A stretch of 64,000 bases of DNA, from positions 19,477 through 83,476 of the forward strand of contig NZ_JRUD01000005.1 in assembly GCF_000802425.1 (NCBI RefSeq), in the 5' to 3' direction. A program made the position numbers and the translations under genes. This DNA comes from Pseudomonas flexibilis (lineage in GTDB: Bacteria > Pseudomonadota > Gammaproteobacteria > Pseudomonadales > Pseudomonadaceae). Positions 1 to 8,687 of this stretch are shown here, one piece after another. Within the stretch, counting starts at the first letter, position 1, and each line of letters begins with the position of its first letter. The notes beneath the pieces were generated by a model, which did no database searches, had not been told where the DNA came from, and worked only from the letters and a program-made list of their open reading frames with translations.

Positions 1-30
1 CCTATCCGCGGCGAGCAACCCGCAAGCAGC

Positions 31-74
31 GTGCCCACCGCCTGGCGGCCAGATGAAGCGTTATCCACCCTACG
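31..74. repeat. Intergenic repeat fragment (GTAGGG…CCCTAC family)
   Basis: This is one arm of a repeat ending in caccctacg. A matching arm ending in ccgccctacg lies at 30600-30614, and related copies occur near 3613, 15196 and 25774. No gene starts in the first 259 bases. This repeat and the following palindrome account for much of that stretch. Confidence 0.5.
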
Positions 75-95
75 AAACTCAGCCAGGCACTGGCC

Positions 96-180
96 CTGTA
101 GGGCCGGCTTTACGCCGGCCAGGGGATCCAAAACCCGAACCACCGCATCTCCGGCCGGGATAAACCGGCTCCACCAACAG
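96..180. repeat. REP-like palindromes (GGCCGGC type)
   Basis: A short palindrome with arms ggccggc and gccggcc around a 5-base loop lies at 102-120. A degenerate second copy with ccggccgggataaaccgg follows near 152-170. The same family recurs at 3505-3585. It looks like an intergenic REP element of the kind common in Pseudomonas and contains no coding signal. Confidence 0.5.
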
Positions 181-259
181 CCGACGGCGCTCCGCGGCGC
201 CGGGCTTATCCCCGCCGGCATCTTCCGGGATAATCCCCGGCTCGCACTCCGGAGCCGCC

Positions 260-565
260 ATGAACCTCGACGCCCTCACCGCCCGCCTGCACGCCATCCG
301 CGACGCCAACGACTGGCGGCGCTTCCACAGTCCGAAGAACCTGAGCATGGCCGCCAGCGTGGAAATGGCCGAGCTGGTGGAGATCTTCCAGTGGCTGGGC
401 GAGGACGAGTCGCGCCACCTGTCGCCACAGCAACTGGAACATGCCGGCCAGGAAATCGGCGACGTGGTGCTCTACCTGCTGTTGCTGTGCGCCGAGCTCG
501 GCCTGGACATGGACCAGGTGGTGCGCGCCAAGCTGGCCGATACCGAACGGCGTTACGGAAAATGA
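260..565 (+). CDS. MazG-like nucleotide pyrophosphohydrolase
   Basis: This 101-residue protein looks like a single-domain all-alpha NTP pyrophosphatase of the MazG/dCTPase (RS21-C6-like) group. Such enzymes hydrolyse non-canonical or excess nucleoside triphosphates to the monophosphate and pyrophosphate in the cytoplasm. The metal-binding helices are visible: an EMAELVEIFQW segment near residue 35 and an EIGDVVLYLLLL segment near residue 70, matching the family ExxE…ExxD pattern. The start is an ATG preceded by cggag. The stop overlaps the start of cmoM as ATGA, so the two genes are probably translationally coupled. The exact substrate cannot be read from sequence. Confidence 0.85.
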   Translation: MNLDALTARLHAIRDANDWRRFHSPKNLSMAASVEMAELVEIFQWLGEDESRHLSPQQLEHAGQEIGDVVLYLLLLCAELGLDMDQVVRAKLADTERRYGK

Positions 566-1314
566 GCGACCGCCACTTCGACGAACTGGCGACGCGCTTC
601 GCCGAGAAGATCTATGGCGGCGCCAAGGGCGCCATCCGCCTCGCCGTGCTGCAGGCCGATCTGGCCGAGGTGCTGCCGTCCCGCCCGCTGCGCGTGCTCG
701 ACGTCGGCGCCGGGCTCGGCCACATGAGCCTGTGGCTGGCCGGCCAGGGCCACGCGGTGACCCTCGCCGAACCGGCCGCGCCGATGCTCGACGGCGCCCG
801 CGAGCGCTTCGCGGCGGCGCAGCTGCCGGCGCAGTTCCTCCAGGCCTCCTGGCAGGAGCTGGCGACGCAGGCCCACGAGCCCTACGACCTGGTGCTCTGC
901 CACGCCGTGCTGGAATGGCTGGCCGAGCCGGCCGCCATCCTTGCGCCGCTGCGCCAGCTGACCGCCGAAGACGGCTGGCTGAGCCTGGCGTTCTACAACC
1001 GCGACGCGCTGATCTACCGCAACCTGCTCAAGGGCCACTTCCGCAAGCTGCGCAAGGAGCAGTTCGCCGGCGAAGGGCAAAGCCTGACCCCGCAGCGCCC
1101 CCTCGATCCGCGCGAGCTGGAGGCGCAGCTGGCACCGCACTGGCGCGTCGAGGCGCGCAGCGGCGTGCGCGTGTTCCACGACTACATGCCCGCCGAGTTC
1201 CAGGGCAAGGCCACCCTCGAAGACCTGCTGGAGATGGAGCTGACCTATCGTCGCCATCCGGCCTTCGCCGGGCTGGGTCGCTATCTACACTGGATGTGTC
1301 GCCCCGTTGTATGA
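562..1314 (+). CDS. cmoM: tRNA 5-carboxymethoxyuridine methyltransferase CmoM
   Basis: This 250-residue class I SAM-dependent methyltransferase resembles E. coli CmoM (SmtA), which methylates cmo5U34 in wobble-uridine tRNAs to the methyl ester. The N-terminus (FDELATRFAEKIYG) and the SAM loop VLDVGAGLGHMS near residue 47 fit the family. So do the motif LCHAVLEWLAEP near residue 115 and the region GVRVFHDYM toward the C-terminus. The frame stays open far upstream, but family alignment and the ATGA overlap with the preceding gene support the start used here. Only 24 bases separate it from the next gene. Confidence 0.88.
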   Translation: MSDRHFDELATRFAEKIYGGAKGAIRLAVLQADLAEVLPSRPLRVLDVGAGLGHMSLWLAGQGHAVTLAEPAAPMLDGARERFAAAQLPAQFLQASWQELATQAHEPYDLVLCHAVLEWLAEPAAILAPLRQLTAEDGWLSLAFYNRDALIYRNLLKGHFRKLRKEQFAGEGQSLTPQRPLDPRELEAQLAPHWRVEARSGVRVFHDYMPAEFQGKATLEDLLEMELTYRRHPAFAGLGRYLHWMCRPVV

Positions 1315-1338
1315 CCGTGCGGGGCCCGGGAGTCATGT

Positions 1339-1926
1339 ATGCCCCGTTCAGTCCTGCTGGTCCTGTATGCGCTGCTGGTCGCCTGCCAGACAACCAGCAG
1401 CACCTCTCCCACCTCATGGCCGGCGCAAGCCGGCGCCGACAGCCCGGATGTCGTCCAGCCCGCCCCCGGGGCGTATTACCCGAAGCCCCCGCGTGATTAC
1501 GCTGCCTACCGCACCTGGCGATGGCAACAGGAGCCGACCGGCAGCGCCCACTACAGCGCCGCACAGGTCCGCGACGCCGTTACCGCCGAGCTGGAACGGC
1601 TCGGGCTGCGTGAACGCCACGACGCCAGCGCCGACCTGACGGTCTGGGCCGAGCTGTTCCAGACCAGCCGCCTGCAACAGGTCGTCGAGCCTTACGGCGG
1701 CAGCCAGGGTTTTGCACCTCACGTCGGCGCCTTCGGTGGCGGATGGAACGCCATGCCCAGGGTCTACGCCTATCGGCGCAACATACTGGTCTTGAACCTG
1801 GAGCTGCGCGACAGTGACGATGGCCAGGCGGTCTGGCGTGGCCATGGCGAGTCCCCCGTCGATGGCGCCGACCGAACCAGGCTATACCAGGCCGCGCGCA
1901 GAGCGCTGTCCGGCTTTCCGCCGTAG
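1339..1926 (+). CDS. DUF4136-type lipoprotein (first of a tandem pair)
   Basis: This 195-residue protein has a short hydrophobic signal ending in the lipobox LVAC, so it is predicted to be lipidated at Cys16 and anchored in an envelope membrane. A motif resembling DYAAYRTWRWQQEP near residue 53 marks it as a DUF4136 protein, a family without a known biochemical role. The middle is rich in Gly and aromatic residues (GGGWNAMPRVYAYR). It shares the DxAAYRxWxW motif and overall layout with the next gene, suggesting an old tandem duplication. Confidence 0.8.
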   Translation: MPRSVLLVLYALLVACQTTSSTSPTSWPAQAGADSPDVVQPAPGAYYPKPPRDYAAYRTWRWQQEPTGSAHYSAAQVRDAVTAELERLGLRERHDASADLTVWAELFQTSRLQQVVEPYGGSQGFAPHVGAFGGGWNAMPRVYAYRRNILVLNLELRDSDDGQAVWRGHGESPVDGADRTRLYQAARRALSGFPP

Positions 1927-1961
1927 ACTGACCGGCGTCACCGAACCGGAGGTTAACCGCC

Positions 1962-2522
1962 ATGCCGTACCGCCTCTTGCTGATTCCGCTGCTTATGGTG
2001 CTCGGCGCCTGCCAGAGCACCATGGAGCTGGATTACGACCCCACCCGCGACTTCGCCGCCTACCGCAGCTGGAGCTGGCAGGAGCCCGCGGTGCGCTACC
2101 GTCCGGACGATCCGGTGATCAAGAGCGACCTGACCGAGCAGCGCATTCGCGAAGCCGTCGGCCAGCAACTGGAACAACGCGGCCTGCGTCAGGCGACCAG
2201 CGGCCAGGCCGACCTGAAGGTGCAGGCCTGGTTCAGCGTCGAGCGTCGCCAGGACAGCTACACCACCTACTACGGCGGCATGTTCATGGGCTACCCGAGC
2301 GGCTGGTGGGGCGGCCCGAGCTACGCGCAGACGAACCAGTACGAATACCGGGTGGGCATCCTGCAGGTCGACCTGTTGGATGGACGCGATGGCCGGCTGG
2401 TGTGGCGCGGCAGTGACGAGCAGGTGCTATCGCGCGGCCAGCAAAGCCCGAGCGAGCGCGCGACGCTGATTCATGAAACGGCGGCGCGGGTGCTCAGCCA
2501 GTATCCGCCGCGCGCCCGCTGA
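1962..2522 (+). CDS. DUF4136-type lipoprotein (second of a tandem pair)
   Basis: This 186-residue lipoprotein has a signal peptide ending in LGAC, predicting lipidation at Cys17. The DUF4136 signature DFAAYRSWSWQEP follows near residue 29. A Gly/Tyr/Trp-rich stretch (YYGGMFMGYPSGWWGG) sits mid-protein, as in its upstream neighbour. Function is unknown; DUF4136 proteins are generally annotated only as envelope lipoproteins. A ggaggt ribosome-binding site lies just before the ATG. The gene ends ten bases before the DsrE-like gene and may be in the same transcript. Confidence 0.8.
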   Translation: MPYRLLLIPLLMVLGACQSTMELDYDPTRDFAAYRSWSWQEPAVRYRPDDPVIKSDLTEQRIREAVGQQLEQRGLRQATSGQADLKVQAWFSVERRQDSYTTYYGGMFMGYPSGWWGGPSYAQTNQYEYRVGILQVDLLDGRDGRLVWRGSDEQVLSRGQQSPSERATLIHETAARVLSQYPPRAR

Positions 2523-2532
2523 CGGAGGCGAC

Positions 2533-2898
2533 ATGGACAGTCGCGACGTGCTGATCCTGGTCAGCAGCGGACCGAGCACCCCGGCCCGCTGCGCCGCGCC
2601 CTTCCATATCGCCACGCTGCTGGCCTGCATGGACGCCCGGGTCACGCTGTTCCTCACCGGCGAAGCCACGCAGCTGGCGCGGCGCGAGGTGGCTGAAACC
2701 CTGCGCCCGATGGCCGAGGGCGAAACCGTGCTGCACTTCATCCGCCAGGCCAGACAAGCCGGCGCGCGTCTGCTGATGTGCCGTCAGCCGGGCGTGGCGC
2801 TGGACGAGGCCGCGCTGATCGAGGAGCTGGACGAAATCTCCAGCGGCGGCGAGCTGGCCCGGCTGATTCTCGAAACGGAAAAGGTACTGAGCCTGTGA
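2533..2898 (+). CDS. DsrE-like sulfur-carrier family protein
   Basis: This 121-residue protein has the DsrE/DsrF-like fold pattern. It shows an N-terminal beta strand (VLILVSSGPS), a helix containing PFHIATLLACMD, the strand RVTLFLTGEA, and a Cys at residue 83 after ARLLMC. That Cys lies where DsrE-type proteins usually carry their reactive, persulfide-forming cysteine. Cys20 and Cys32 are additional. The start is an ATG eight bases downstream of acggagg. The stop overlaps the GTG of the lipoyl-carrier gene (GTGA), which indicates coupled translation. A role in sulfur transfer is inferred from the family; the partner and substrate are unknown. Confidence 0.75.
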   Translation: MDSRDVLILVSSGPSTPARCAAPFHIATLLACMDARVTLFLTGEATQLARREVAETLRPMAEGETVLHFIRQARQAGARLLMCRQPGVALDEAALIEELDEISSGGELARLILETEKVLSL

Positions 2899-3359
2899 AT
2901 ATCCACGGACTGGAGTTCCCCAACGACCTCCATTACGCCCCGACGCTGGGCCTGTGGCTGCGCGAGGAGGCGGACGGACAATTGACCCTCGGAGTGAACG
3001 CGTACGGCTGCGCGCTGTACGGCGAGATCTTCGCCTTCACCCCCAAACGCCTCGGCGCGCGCATCGAGGAAGGGCGCAGCTTCGGCGTGCTGGAATTCGC
3101 CAAGGCGGCCACCTCCTCGCGTTGCCCGCTGGGCGGCGAACTGAGCGCGGTCAACGAAGCCCTGGAGCAACGCCCGGCGCTGATTCATCGCGATTGCTAC
3201 GGCGCCGGCTGGCTGGTGCGCCTGCGCCCGGACGACTGGCCCACGCAGCGCCAGCGCTTTCCCCAGGGCGACGCGGCCCGCGCGGCGCTGGAGGAGCAGA
3301 TGCGCCTGGATGGCTTCGATCCGGACAACCCGGCGGTGCAGGCGTTGAAGTGGAAGTGA
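2895..3359 (+). CDS. GcvH-like lipoyl-carrier protein
   Basis: This 154-residue protein has the glycine cleavage H-protein / lipoate-binding fold. The lipoylation site is seen as FAKAATSSRCPLGGEL, with Lys70 as the expected lipoyl lysine, followed by SAVNEALEQRPALI as in GcvH. It is more divergent than a housekeeping GcvH, with unusual Cys residues near the site. No gcvT or gcvP is adjacent. Instead it overlaps a DsrE-like gene, a pairing that recalls the LbpA lipoate-binding proteins of sulfur-oxidising heterodisulfide-reductase-like systems, although no hdr genes are here. The GTG start is chosen for the GTGA overlap. The family is clear; its pathway is not. Confidence 0.75.
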   Translation: MNIHGLEFPNDLHYAPTLGLWLREEADGQLTLGVNAYGCALYGEIFAFTPKRLGARIEEGRSFGVLEFAKAATSSRCPLGGELSAVNEALEQRPALIHRDCYGAGWLVRLRPDDWPTQRQRFPQGDAARAALEEQMRLDGFDPDNPAVQALKWK

Positions 3360-3421
3360 GATGGCGTGTGGGATGGCGCCAGCTGGATCGCGGCTGAAGC
3401 CGCTCCTACAGATCCTGTGCT

Positions 3422-3488
3422 TTGTAGGAGGGGCTTTAGCCGCGACGGGGCCAGCACGAAAGCGTCGCGGCTAAAGCCCCTCCTACAA
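3422..3488. repeat. Perfect inverted repeat, REP-like hairpin
   Basis: Two 25-base arms (3422-3446 and 3464-3488), reading ttgtaggaggggctttagcc onward and its exact complement, flank a 17-base loop. A partial third copy (gcggctgaagccgctcctac) precedes it near 3391. The 301-base gap between the lipoyl-carrier gene and selC holds only this element, the palindromes at 3505-3585, and a gtagggcggtcagcg repeat at 3613-3655. No coding region is supported there. Confidence 0.8.
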
Positions 3489-3504
3489 CAGCGGCAGCGA
3501 CAGG

Positions 3505-3585
3505 TGTAGGGCCGGGTTTATCCCGGCCGACCGGGGTGTGAACTAACCGACGCGCCGTCGGCCGGCGTAAAGCCGGCCCTACAAG
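3505..3585. repeat. Paired REP-like palindromes (GGCCGGC type)
   Basis: Two inverted copies of the same element face each other: tgtagggccgggtttatccc at the left, and an arm ending gtaaagccggccctaca at the right. The layout resembles a bacterial interspersed mosaic element and matches the family seen at 96-180. It may contribute to termination or 3'-end stability on either strand. Confidence 0.6.
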
Positions 3586-3660
3586 GTTCCATCCAAAAAC
3601 ATCTCGGAGCGCGTAGGGCGGTCAGCGCCGTTCTGGCCGCCGTTGGCACCCGCACCGAAT

Positions 3661-3756
3661 TGGCGGAAGGCAGTAGGAGTCGAACCTACCCGGGAGCGGC
3701 TGCCGCCCCCAACCGGGTTTGAAGCCCGGCCGCGCCACCGGACACGCTTGCCTTCC
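3661..3756 (-). tRNA. selC: tRNA-Sec (UCA anticodon)
   Basis: This is the selenocysteine tRNA. On the minus strand it begins ggaaggcaagcg and ends in ccttcc followed by G and an encoded CCA. The anticodon loop reads cttcaaa, giving anticodon TCA (3720-3722), which reads UGA. The 8-bp acceptor stem, the long variable arm around gggggcggcagccgctcccg, and the 96-nt length are all hallmarks of tRNA-Sec, matching E. coli selC closely. It lies 13 bases downstream of the selB stop on the same strand, so it may be processed from the selAB transcript. Confidence 0.95.
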
Positions 3757-3769
3757 AGGCTCGCTAACC

Positions 3770-5671
3770 CTAGTTGCCCACCAGTCCGCTGTCACGCCGC
3801 ACCCGGCGTTCGTTGCCGAAGCGGCGGGTCAGGCCGACGCGGTCGAAGTGCTCCAGCAACTGGATGCTGCGCTTGCGCCCCAGGCCGATGCGGTCGCGGA
3901 AGGCGGCGGCGCGCACGGCGCCCTGCTCGGCTTCGAGCGCTAGCAGAGCTTGCGCCGCGCGCCGCAGGGTGGCTTCCGGGTAGAACAGATCGCGCACCAC
4001 CTGCTGCAGCTGCCCCAGCCGCGCCAGCTTGCGCAGCAGCAGGCGCATGTCGGCTTCGGCCGTGCCGGTGTCGCGGGCCAGATCGCGCACCCAGGGCGGG
4101 TCGAAGCCGCCGGCTTCCAGCAGCGGCCAGATACGCGCCTTGAGCGCTTCCTCCGCCTCATCCAGTCGCACCTGATGGTCCGGGCGATGCAGCCAGGGTC
4201 CGCTGCTGGCCACCTCGCCACGGACCATGCTCTCCTCCAGCCGGGCGATGAACACCGGGCGTTCCAGTTGCGGCACCACGTAGCGGCGCAGGCGATCGCG
4301 ATCCGGGCCCAGCTCGTCCGGCTGTTCCTCGTGAAAGCGCTGCAGACCGGCGACCAGCGTCTCGCCCAGCTGCTCCCAGCGCTCGGCCAGCAACAGCCGC
4401 GGGCCGACGCGGGTGGCAATGCGCAGTACCCCTTCGGGCAACGGCCAACTGTCGGGCAGACGGTTGAACTGACGTTCCAGCATGGCCGGTTCCAGGCCGT
4501 TGGGCGCATGGGCCAGCAGCACCGGCAGGGCGCTTTCCAGCCCGCCTGCGACCAGCGCTTGCAGTTGCGCCAGACGCTCCGGGCTGCGCCGCTGGCGACT
4601 GGGCGCAAAGGGATCCAGCACCCGGCCGCCGCCCAGGGTCTGGCGGGCGCTCTGGTCGCGCAGCACCAGGGCATCGCCGTGCACGGCGTGCAGCGGTGCG
4701 TTCAGCACCAGTTGCGCCAGGCCCTGCGTGCCGGGCTCCAGCAGCTCGCCTTCCAGCAGGGCGACGCGCCCGCTGACATCCTGCGCGGCGAGGTGCACAT
4801 GCACCGGCGTCCAGTGGCGCAGCGGGCGCACGCCAGGCAGCAGGCGCAACTGCACATCCAGACGGCTGGACGGGGCATGCAGCGCCGGCGCCAGCAGCCA
4901 GTCGCCGCGCCGGATGCGTTCCGGGGACACGCGCTCCCCGGCCAGATTCAGCGCCACCCGCTGTCCCGCCCAGGCCTGCCGGGCCTCCCGGTTCTGCGCG
5001 TGCAGGCCGCGCACCCGCACCCGGAGCCCGGCGGGACTGAGCAGCAGCTCGTCACCGACGCTGACCGTACCCGCAAAGGCGGTGCCGGTGACCACCGTGC
5101 CGGCGCCGCCGATGCTGAAGGCGCGGTCGATGGCCAGGCGGAAGTGCCCCGCGGCGCGCCGTCGCCGGCAGGCGCCGGCCTCGTCGATCAGCGCGGCGCG
5201 CAGGGCCGCCACACCCTCGCCGCTGACCGCCGAGACGGGAAACAGCGGCGCGCCGGCCAGCGGTCCGGCCGCCAGCAACTGGCGCACGTCCGCGGCCACC
5301 TCGGCGACCCGCGCCGGCTCGACCCGGTCGATCTTGGTGATGGCCACCAGGGCGCGGGGAATGCCCAGCAACTCGACAATCGCCAGGTGCTCGCGGGTCT
5401 GCGGCATCACCCCGTCATCGGCGGCCACCACCAGCAGCACCCGGTCGATACCGCTGGCGCCGGCCAGCATGTTGTGGATGAAGCGCTCGTGGCCGGGCAC
5501 GTCGATAAAGCCCACCGGTTCATCCGCGCCCAGATCCAGATACTGATAACCCAGATCGATAGTCATGCCGCGCTCGCGCTCCTCGCGGCGGTGGTCGCCG
5601 GCCTGGCCGGTGAGAGCCTGCAGCAGCGTGGTCTTGCCGTGGTCGATATGGCCGGCGGTCCCGATGATCAT
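3770..5671 (-). CDS. selB: Selenocysteine-specific elongation factor SelB
   Basis: This 633-residue GTPase delivers Sec-tRNA to ribosomes paused at UGA next to a SECIS hairpin. The EF-Tu-like G domain is complete: GHIDHGKT at residues 7-14, DVPGHERF near residue 60, and TKID near residue 115. Domains II and III follow. The C-terminal half carries the winged-helix modules that bind SECIS RNA, and the last part ([19 protein letters not shown]) is the typical terminal winged helix. The start was set at MIIGTAGH rather than six codons upstream, because this ATG overlaps the selA stop (ATGA). It sits between selA and selC in one transcription unit. Confidence 0.95.
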   Translation of the reverse strand: MIIGTAGHIDHGKTTLLQALTGQAGDHRREERERGMTIDLGYQYLDLGADEPVGFIDVPGHERFIHNMLAGASGIDRVLLVVAADDGVMPQTREHLAIVELLGIPRALVAITKIDRVEPARVAEVAADVRQLLAAGPLAGAPLFPVSAVSGEGVAALRAALIDEAGACRRRRAAGHFRLAIDRAFSIGGAGTVVTGTAFAGTVSVGDELLLSPAGLRVRVRGLHAQNREARQAWAGQRVALNLAGERVSPERIRRGDWLLAPALHAPSSRLDVQLRLLPGVRPLRHWTPVHVHLAAQDVSGRVALLEGELLEPGTQGLAQLVLNAPLHAVHGDALVLRDQSARQTLGGGRVLDPFAPSRQRRSPERLAQLQALVAGGLESALPVLLAHAPNGLEPAMLERQFNRLPDSWPLPEGVLRIATRVGPRLLLAERWEQLGETLVAGLQRFHEEQPDELGPDRDRLRRYVVPQLERPVFIARLEESMVRGEVASSGPWLHRPDHQVRLDEAEEALKARIWPLLEAGGFDPPWVRDLARDTGTAEADMRLLLRKLARLGQLQQVVRDLFYPEATLRRAAQALLALEAEQGAVRAAAFRDRIGLGRKRSIQLLEHFDRVGLTRRFGNERRVRRDSGLVGN

Positions 5672-7068
5672 TCGCGCAGCAATGGCCACTGGGCCAGGAA
5701 GGCCGGTTCGTCATCCAGCTGGCGCAGGTCCAGCCACAGGGCGTCGTCGTCGATGCGCCCGAGCACCGGAATCGGCAGGCCGCGCAGGGTCTCCTCCAGC
5801 TGGCGCAGGGCGCGGCTCCTCAGGCGGCGCGGCTGTTGCGGCGTGAAGCGCAGCGCCACGCTCGGCAGCCGGGCAACCGGCTGGGCGCCACTGCCGATCA
5901 TGCCCAGCGCATCCACCACCTCCAGCTGCCAGTCGGCCGGCAGCGCGCCACTCAGCGCCGGCAGCAGACGCCGGGCCTGGGCACGGATCTCCCCCTGCGG
6001 GCGGGTGAGCAGGCGCAGCGTGGGCAGTCGCTCGGCCAGCCGCTCGGGGTCGCGATACAGACGCAGCACCGCCTCCAGGGCGGCCAGGGTCAGCTTGTCG
6101 ACCCGCAGGGCGCGCTTGAGCGGGTTCTTCTTCAGGCGCTGGATCAGCTCGCGCCGGCCGACGATCAGCCCGGCCTGGGGACCGCCGAGCAGCTTGTCGC
6201 CGCTGAAGGTCACCAGCCCGGCGCCGTCGGCCAGCGCCTGGCGCACGGTGGGTTCCTTGGGCAGGCCCCAGCGCGACAGGTCCAGCAGGCTGCCGCTGCC
6301 CAGGTCTTCCAGCAGCGGCAGGTCGTGCTGCGCGGCAATGCGCGCCAGCTGGTCGGTCGGCACGCTGGCGGTGAAGCCCTGCACGCTGTAGTTGCTGGTG
6401 TGCACGCGCATCAGCAGCGCGCTGCGCGGACCGATGGCGGCCTCGTAGTCGCGCGCGTGGGTGCGGTTGGTGGTGCCCACCTCGACCAGCTTCACCCCGG
6501 CGCGGGCCATGATGTCGGGGATGCGGAAGGCGCCGCCGATCTCGATCAGTTCGCCGCGCGAGATGATGCCTTCCTTGCGCGCGCCCAGGCTGTTGAGCGC
6601 CAGCAGCACGGCGGCGGCGTTGTTGTTGACCACGGTGACCGCCTCGGCGCCGGTCAGCTCGCACAGGAGTTCCTCGACCAGCGCGTCGCGATCACCGCGC
6701 CGGCCGCTGGCCAGGTCGAATTCCAGGTTGCCCGGATGACGGGCCGCCAGCGCCACCGCCTCGATGGCTTCCTCCGGCAGCAGGGCACGCCCCAGGTTGG
6801 TGTGCAGCACCGTGCCGGTCAGGTTGAACACCCGGCGCAATTGGCTGCGTTCCCGGCTGGCCAGCCGCTCGCCGACGCGGCCGGCCAGCACGGCGGCCTC
6901 CAGCTCCACGGCGGACAAGCGGCCCTGCAGGACGGGTTCGCGCAGCTCGTCCAGCAACTCGCGCAGACTGTGCAGCAGCGCCGCGCGCCCGTGCCGCTCC
7001 TGCAACGGAGCCATGGCCGGCGCCTGCAGCAGGCGCTCCACCGAGGGCAGGCGCACCGCCTCGTTCAT
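5668..7068 (-). CDS. selA: L-seryl-tRNA(Sec) selenium transferase SelA
   Basis: This 466-residue PLP enzyme converts Ser-tRNA(Sec) to Sec-tRNA(Sec) using selenophosphate. The PLP-binding lysine is Lys292 in [10 protein letters not shown], almost the same position as in E. coli SelA (Lys295). Other family segments are [15 protein letters not shown] near residue 81 and [12 protein letters not shown] near residue 147. The length is normal. It overlaps fdhE upstream and selB downstream by four bases each (ATGA), forming a tightly coupled fdhE–selA–selB block. No selD (selenophosphate synthase) is present here, so that function must be encoded elsewhere. Confidence 0.96.
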   Translation of the reverse strand: MNEAVRLPSVERLLQAPAMAPLQERHGRAALLHSLRELLDELREPVLQGRLSAVELEAAVLAGRVGERLASRERSQLRRVFNLTGTVLHTNLGRALLPEEAIEAVALAARHPGNLEFDLASGRRGDRDALVEELLCELTGAEAVTVVNNNAAAVLLALNSLGARKEGIISRGELIEIGGAFRIPDIMARAGVKLVEVGTTNRTHARDYEAAIGPRSALLMRVHTSNYSVQGFTASVPTDQLARIAAQHDLPLLEDLGSGSLLDLSRWGLPKEPTVRQALADGAGLVTFSGDKLLGGPQAGLIVGRRELIQRLKKNPLKRALRVDKLTLAALEAVLRLYRDPERLAERLPTLRLLTRPQGEIRAQARRLLPALSGALPADWQLEVVDALGMIGSGAQPVARLPSVALRFTPQQPRRLRSRALRQLEETLRGLPIPVLGRIDDDALWLDLRQLDDEPAFLAQWPLLRE

Positions 7069-7988
7069 CCCTCGCCTCCCGGCGCCAGCAGCAGGTTGGG
7101 CGCCAGGCGGTGAAAGCCCTGCTCATTCATCAGCATGTCCAGCTCCAGGCTGGCCAGGTCGGCGGACAGGCATTCCCCATCGGAGCGACGCTCCAGGTAG
7201 AGCAGCTTGAGGTAGCCATGGCAGCTCGGGCAGGCCTCGGCCTGCACATCGCCGGGCGTGCCGTCGCGGCGCACGTAGTCCAGCTCGCGGGTGGACAGGC
7301 ACTGGCTGCACTTGAGGCGCACGAAGTGCCACTGCGCCGAGCAGAGCGAGCAGACCAGGTAGCGCAGGCCGTTGAACACGCCCCGGTGGCGGATCACCCC
7401 GGCCATGGGCGGCGCGCCGCAGCACGGGCAATGGGTCAGCTCGCCCGGTTCGGGCAGGGCTTCGAGGCGCTCGCGCAGACCGAGCAGCCAGTGGGTCCAG
7501 GCCAGCTGCAGACCGGCGCCGAGAAACGGCACCAGCGCCGCCGGCAGGCCTTCGTACTGGCCGGCCAGCAGCGCCACCGCCCAGGCCTTGCGCTGCGACT
7601 CGTCGGCACGGTGCAGGCGCGCCAGCGCGGCGCGCACCGTGGGGTTGTCCGCGGTGTAGAAGATGTCCAGCCAGGCATCCAGCAGCGGCTGCCAGCCCCC
7701 TTCACGCACCAGGGTATCGACCGACAACGGCGGCAGCCCGTGGCGCAGGGATTCCTGGATGCGCCGTTCGCTCAGCGCCGGCAGGGCGGGCGGCTGGTCG
7801 AGAACCTGCTGCTGGGCCCGGCAGACGCCGGCCAGCAGGCGCAGGTATTCGCCCAGCGGGTGATCGGTGGCCAGTGTGTCGAACTGCGCGGCACGCAGAG
7901 CGAAAAGGTCATGCGGTGGCAGCTGGATGAACGGCGGCCGTTCGGCCGCCGCCTCGATCTGCCCCGGTTCGAGAAGTTTCCCTGTCAC
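7065..7988 (-). CDS. fdhE: Formate dehydrogenase accessory protein FdhE
   Basis: This 307-residue cytoplasmic protein is needed for maturation of membrane formate dehydrogenases. The C-terminal half carries the rubredoxin-like CxxC series of the family: CPCC near residue 198, CSLC near 227, CSQC near 241 and CPSC near 268. In FdhE these bind iron. The N-terminal half is the helical FdhE domain with the [17 protein letters not shown] region. It lies 33 bases downstream of fdnI and overlaps selA, linking enzyme assembly with selenocysteine insertion. Confidence 0.93.
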   Translation of the reverse strand: MTGKLLEPGQIEAAAERPPFIQLPPHDLFALRAAQFDTLATDHPLGEYLRLLAGVCRAQQQVLDQPPALPALSERRIQESLRHGLPPLSVDTLVREGGWQPLLDAWLDIFYTADNPTVRAALARLHRADESQRKAWAVALLAGQYEGLPAALVPFLGAGLQLAWTHWLLGLRERLEALPEPGELTHCPCCGAPPMAGVIRHRGVFNGLRYLVCSLCSAQWHFVRLKCSQCLSTRELDYVRRDGTPGDVQAEACPSCHGYLKLLYLERRSDGECLSADLASLELDMLMNEQGFHRLAPNLLLAPGGEG

Positions 7989-8021
7989 ACGACTGTCCTT
8001 TTCCGGGTTGGCGCATTCAGC

Positions 8022-8687
8022 CTAGCTGCGCGGCGGGCGATGCACGGTGCGTGTCGTCGGCGTTTCCTCGCCGGTGAGGTGCCGATACCAGAGGTAATGG
8101 TGCTTGCGCGCCCAGGCGCGACTGACGGTGCCGAACAGCATGGCGTCCATCGAGCCTTTCACCCAGATACCGGCATACACGTGCACGATGATGCTCATCA
8201 CCAGCAGCCAGCCGGCCGCCGCATGAATCACGCTGGCCAGGCGCAGGCTGGTGAGGTCGAACAGGTGGCTGAACCAGGCGCGCCAGATGACCAGGCCGCT
8301 GAGCAGCAACACCAGCATGAGCACGATCAGCACCCAGAACAGCAGCTTCTGGCCGGCGTTGTAGCGACCCACCTCCGGCAGGCGCTCCTCGCGGTTGGCC
8401 ACCACGTCGTTCATCTGCCTGAGCCATTGCCAGTCGCGCCGCTCCATGCCGTTGTGGCGGGCGAAGCGGATGACCAGGAACAGGAAGAACACGAACATCG
8501 CCACGCCGAACCAGGGGTGCAGGATGCGCGTCCAGGTGCCGCCGCCGAACAGGCCGGACAAGCCGAACAGCCACGGGTGGAACAGCGCCAGTCCGGACAG
8601 GCCGGCGGCCAGGAACAACAGCGCCACCAGCCAGTGGTTGACGCGCTGACCGGCGGTGTAGCGAACGATGGGTCTGCTGCGGATCAT
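8022..8687 (-). CDS. fdnI: Formate dehydrogenase-N cytochrome b556 (gamma) subunit
   Basis: This 221-residue integral membrane protein anchors the formate dehydrogenase complex and passes electrons through two b hemes to quinone. Four hydrophobic segments are visible: [19 protein letters not shown] near residue 17, [14 protein letters not shown] near 58, [20 protein letters not shown] near 115, and [20 protein letters not shown] near 150. Histidines in the first and fourth segments fit heme ligands of this family. The start overlaps the fdnH stop as ATGA. Confidence 0.94.
   Translation of the reverse strand: MIRSRPIVRYTAGQRVNHWLVALLFLAAGLSGLALFHPWLFGLSGLFGGGTWTRILHPWFGVAMFVFFLFLVIRFARHNGMERRDWQWLRQMNDVVANREERLPEVGRYNAGQKLLFWVLIVLMLVLLLSGLVIWRAWFSHLFDLTSLRLASVIHAAAGWLLVMSIIVHVYAGIWVKGSMDAMLFGTVSRAWARKHHYLWYRHLTGEETPTTRTVHRPPRS

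Noticed and set aside
31..561. N-terminal extension of CmoM in the same open frame
   Set aside because: It overlaps the MazG-like gene and a repeat. Family alignment and the ATGA overlap place the start at 562.
3950..6391. Long plus-strand open frame opposite selB and selA
   Set aside because: It is a Gln/His/Arg-rich shadow of two well-recognised genes.
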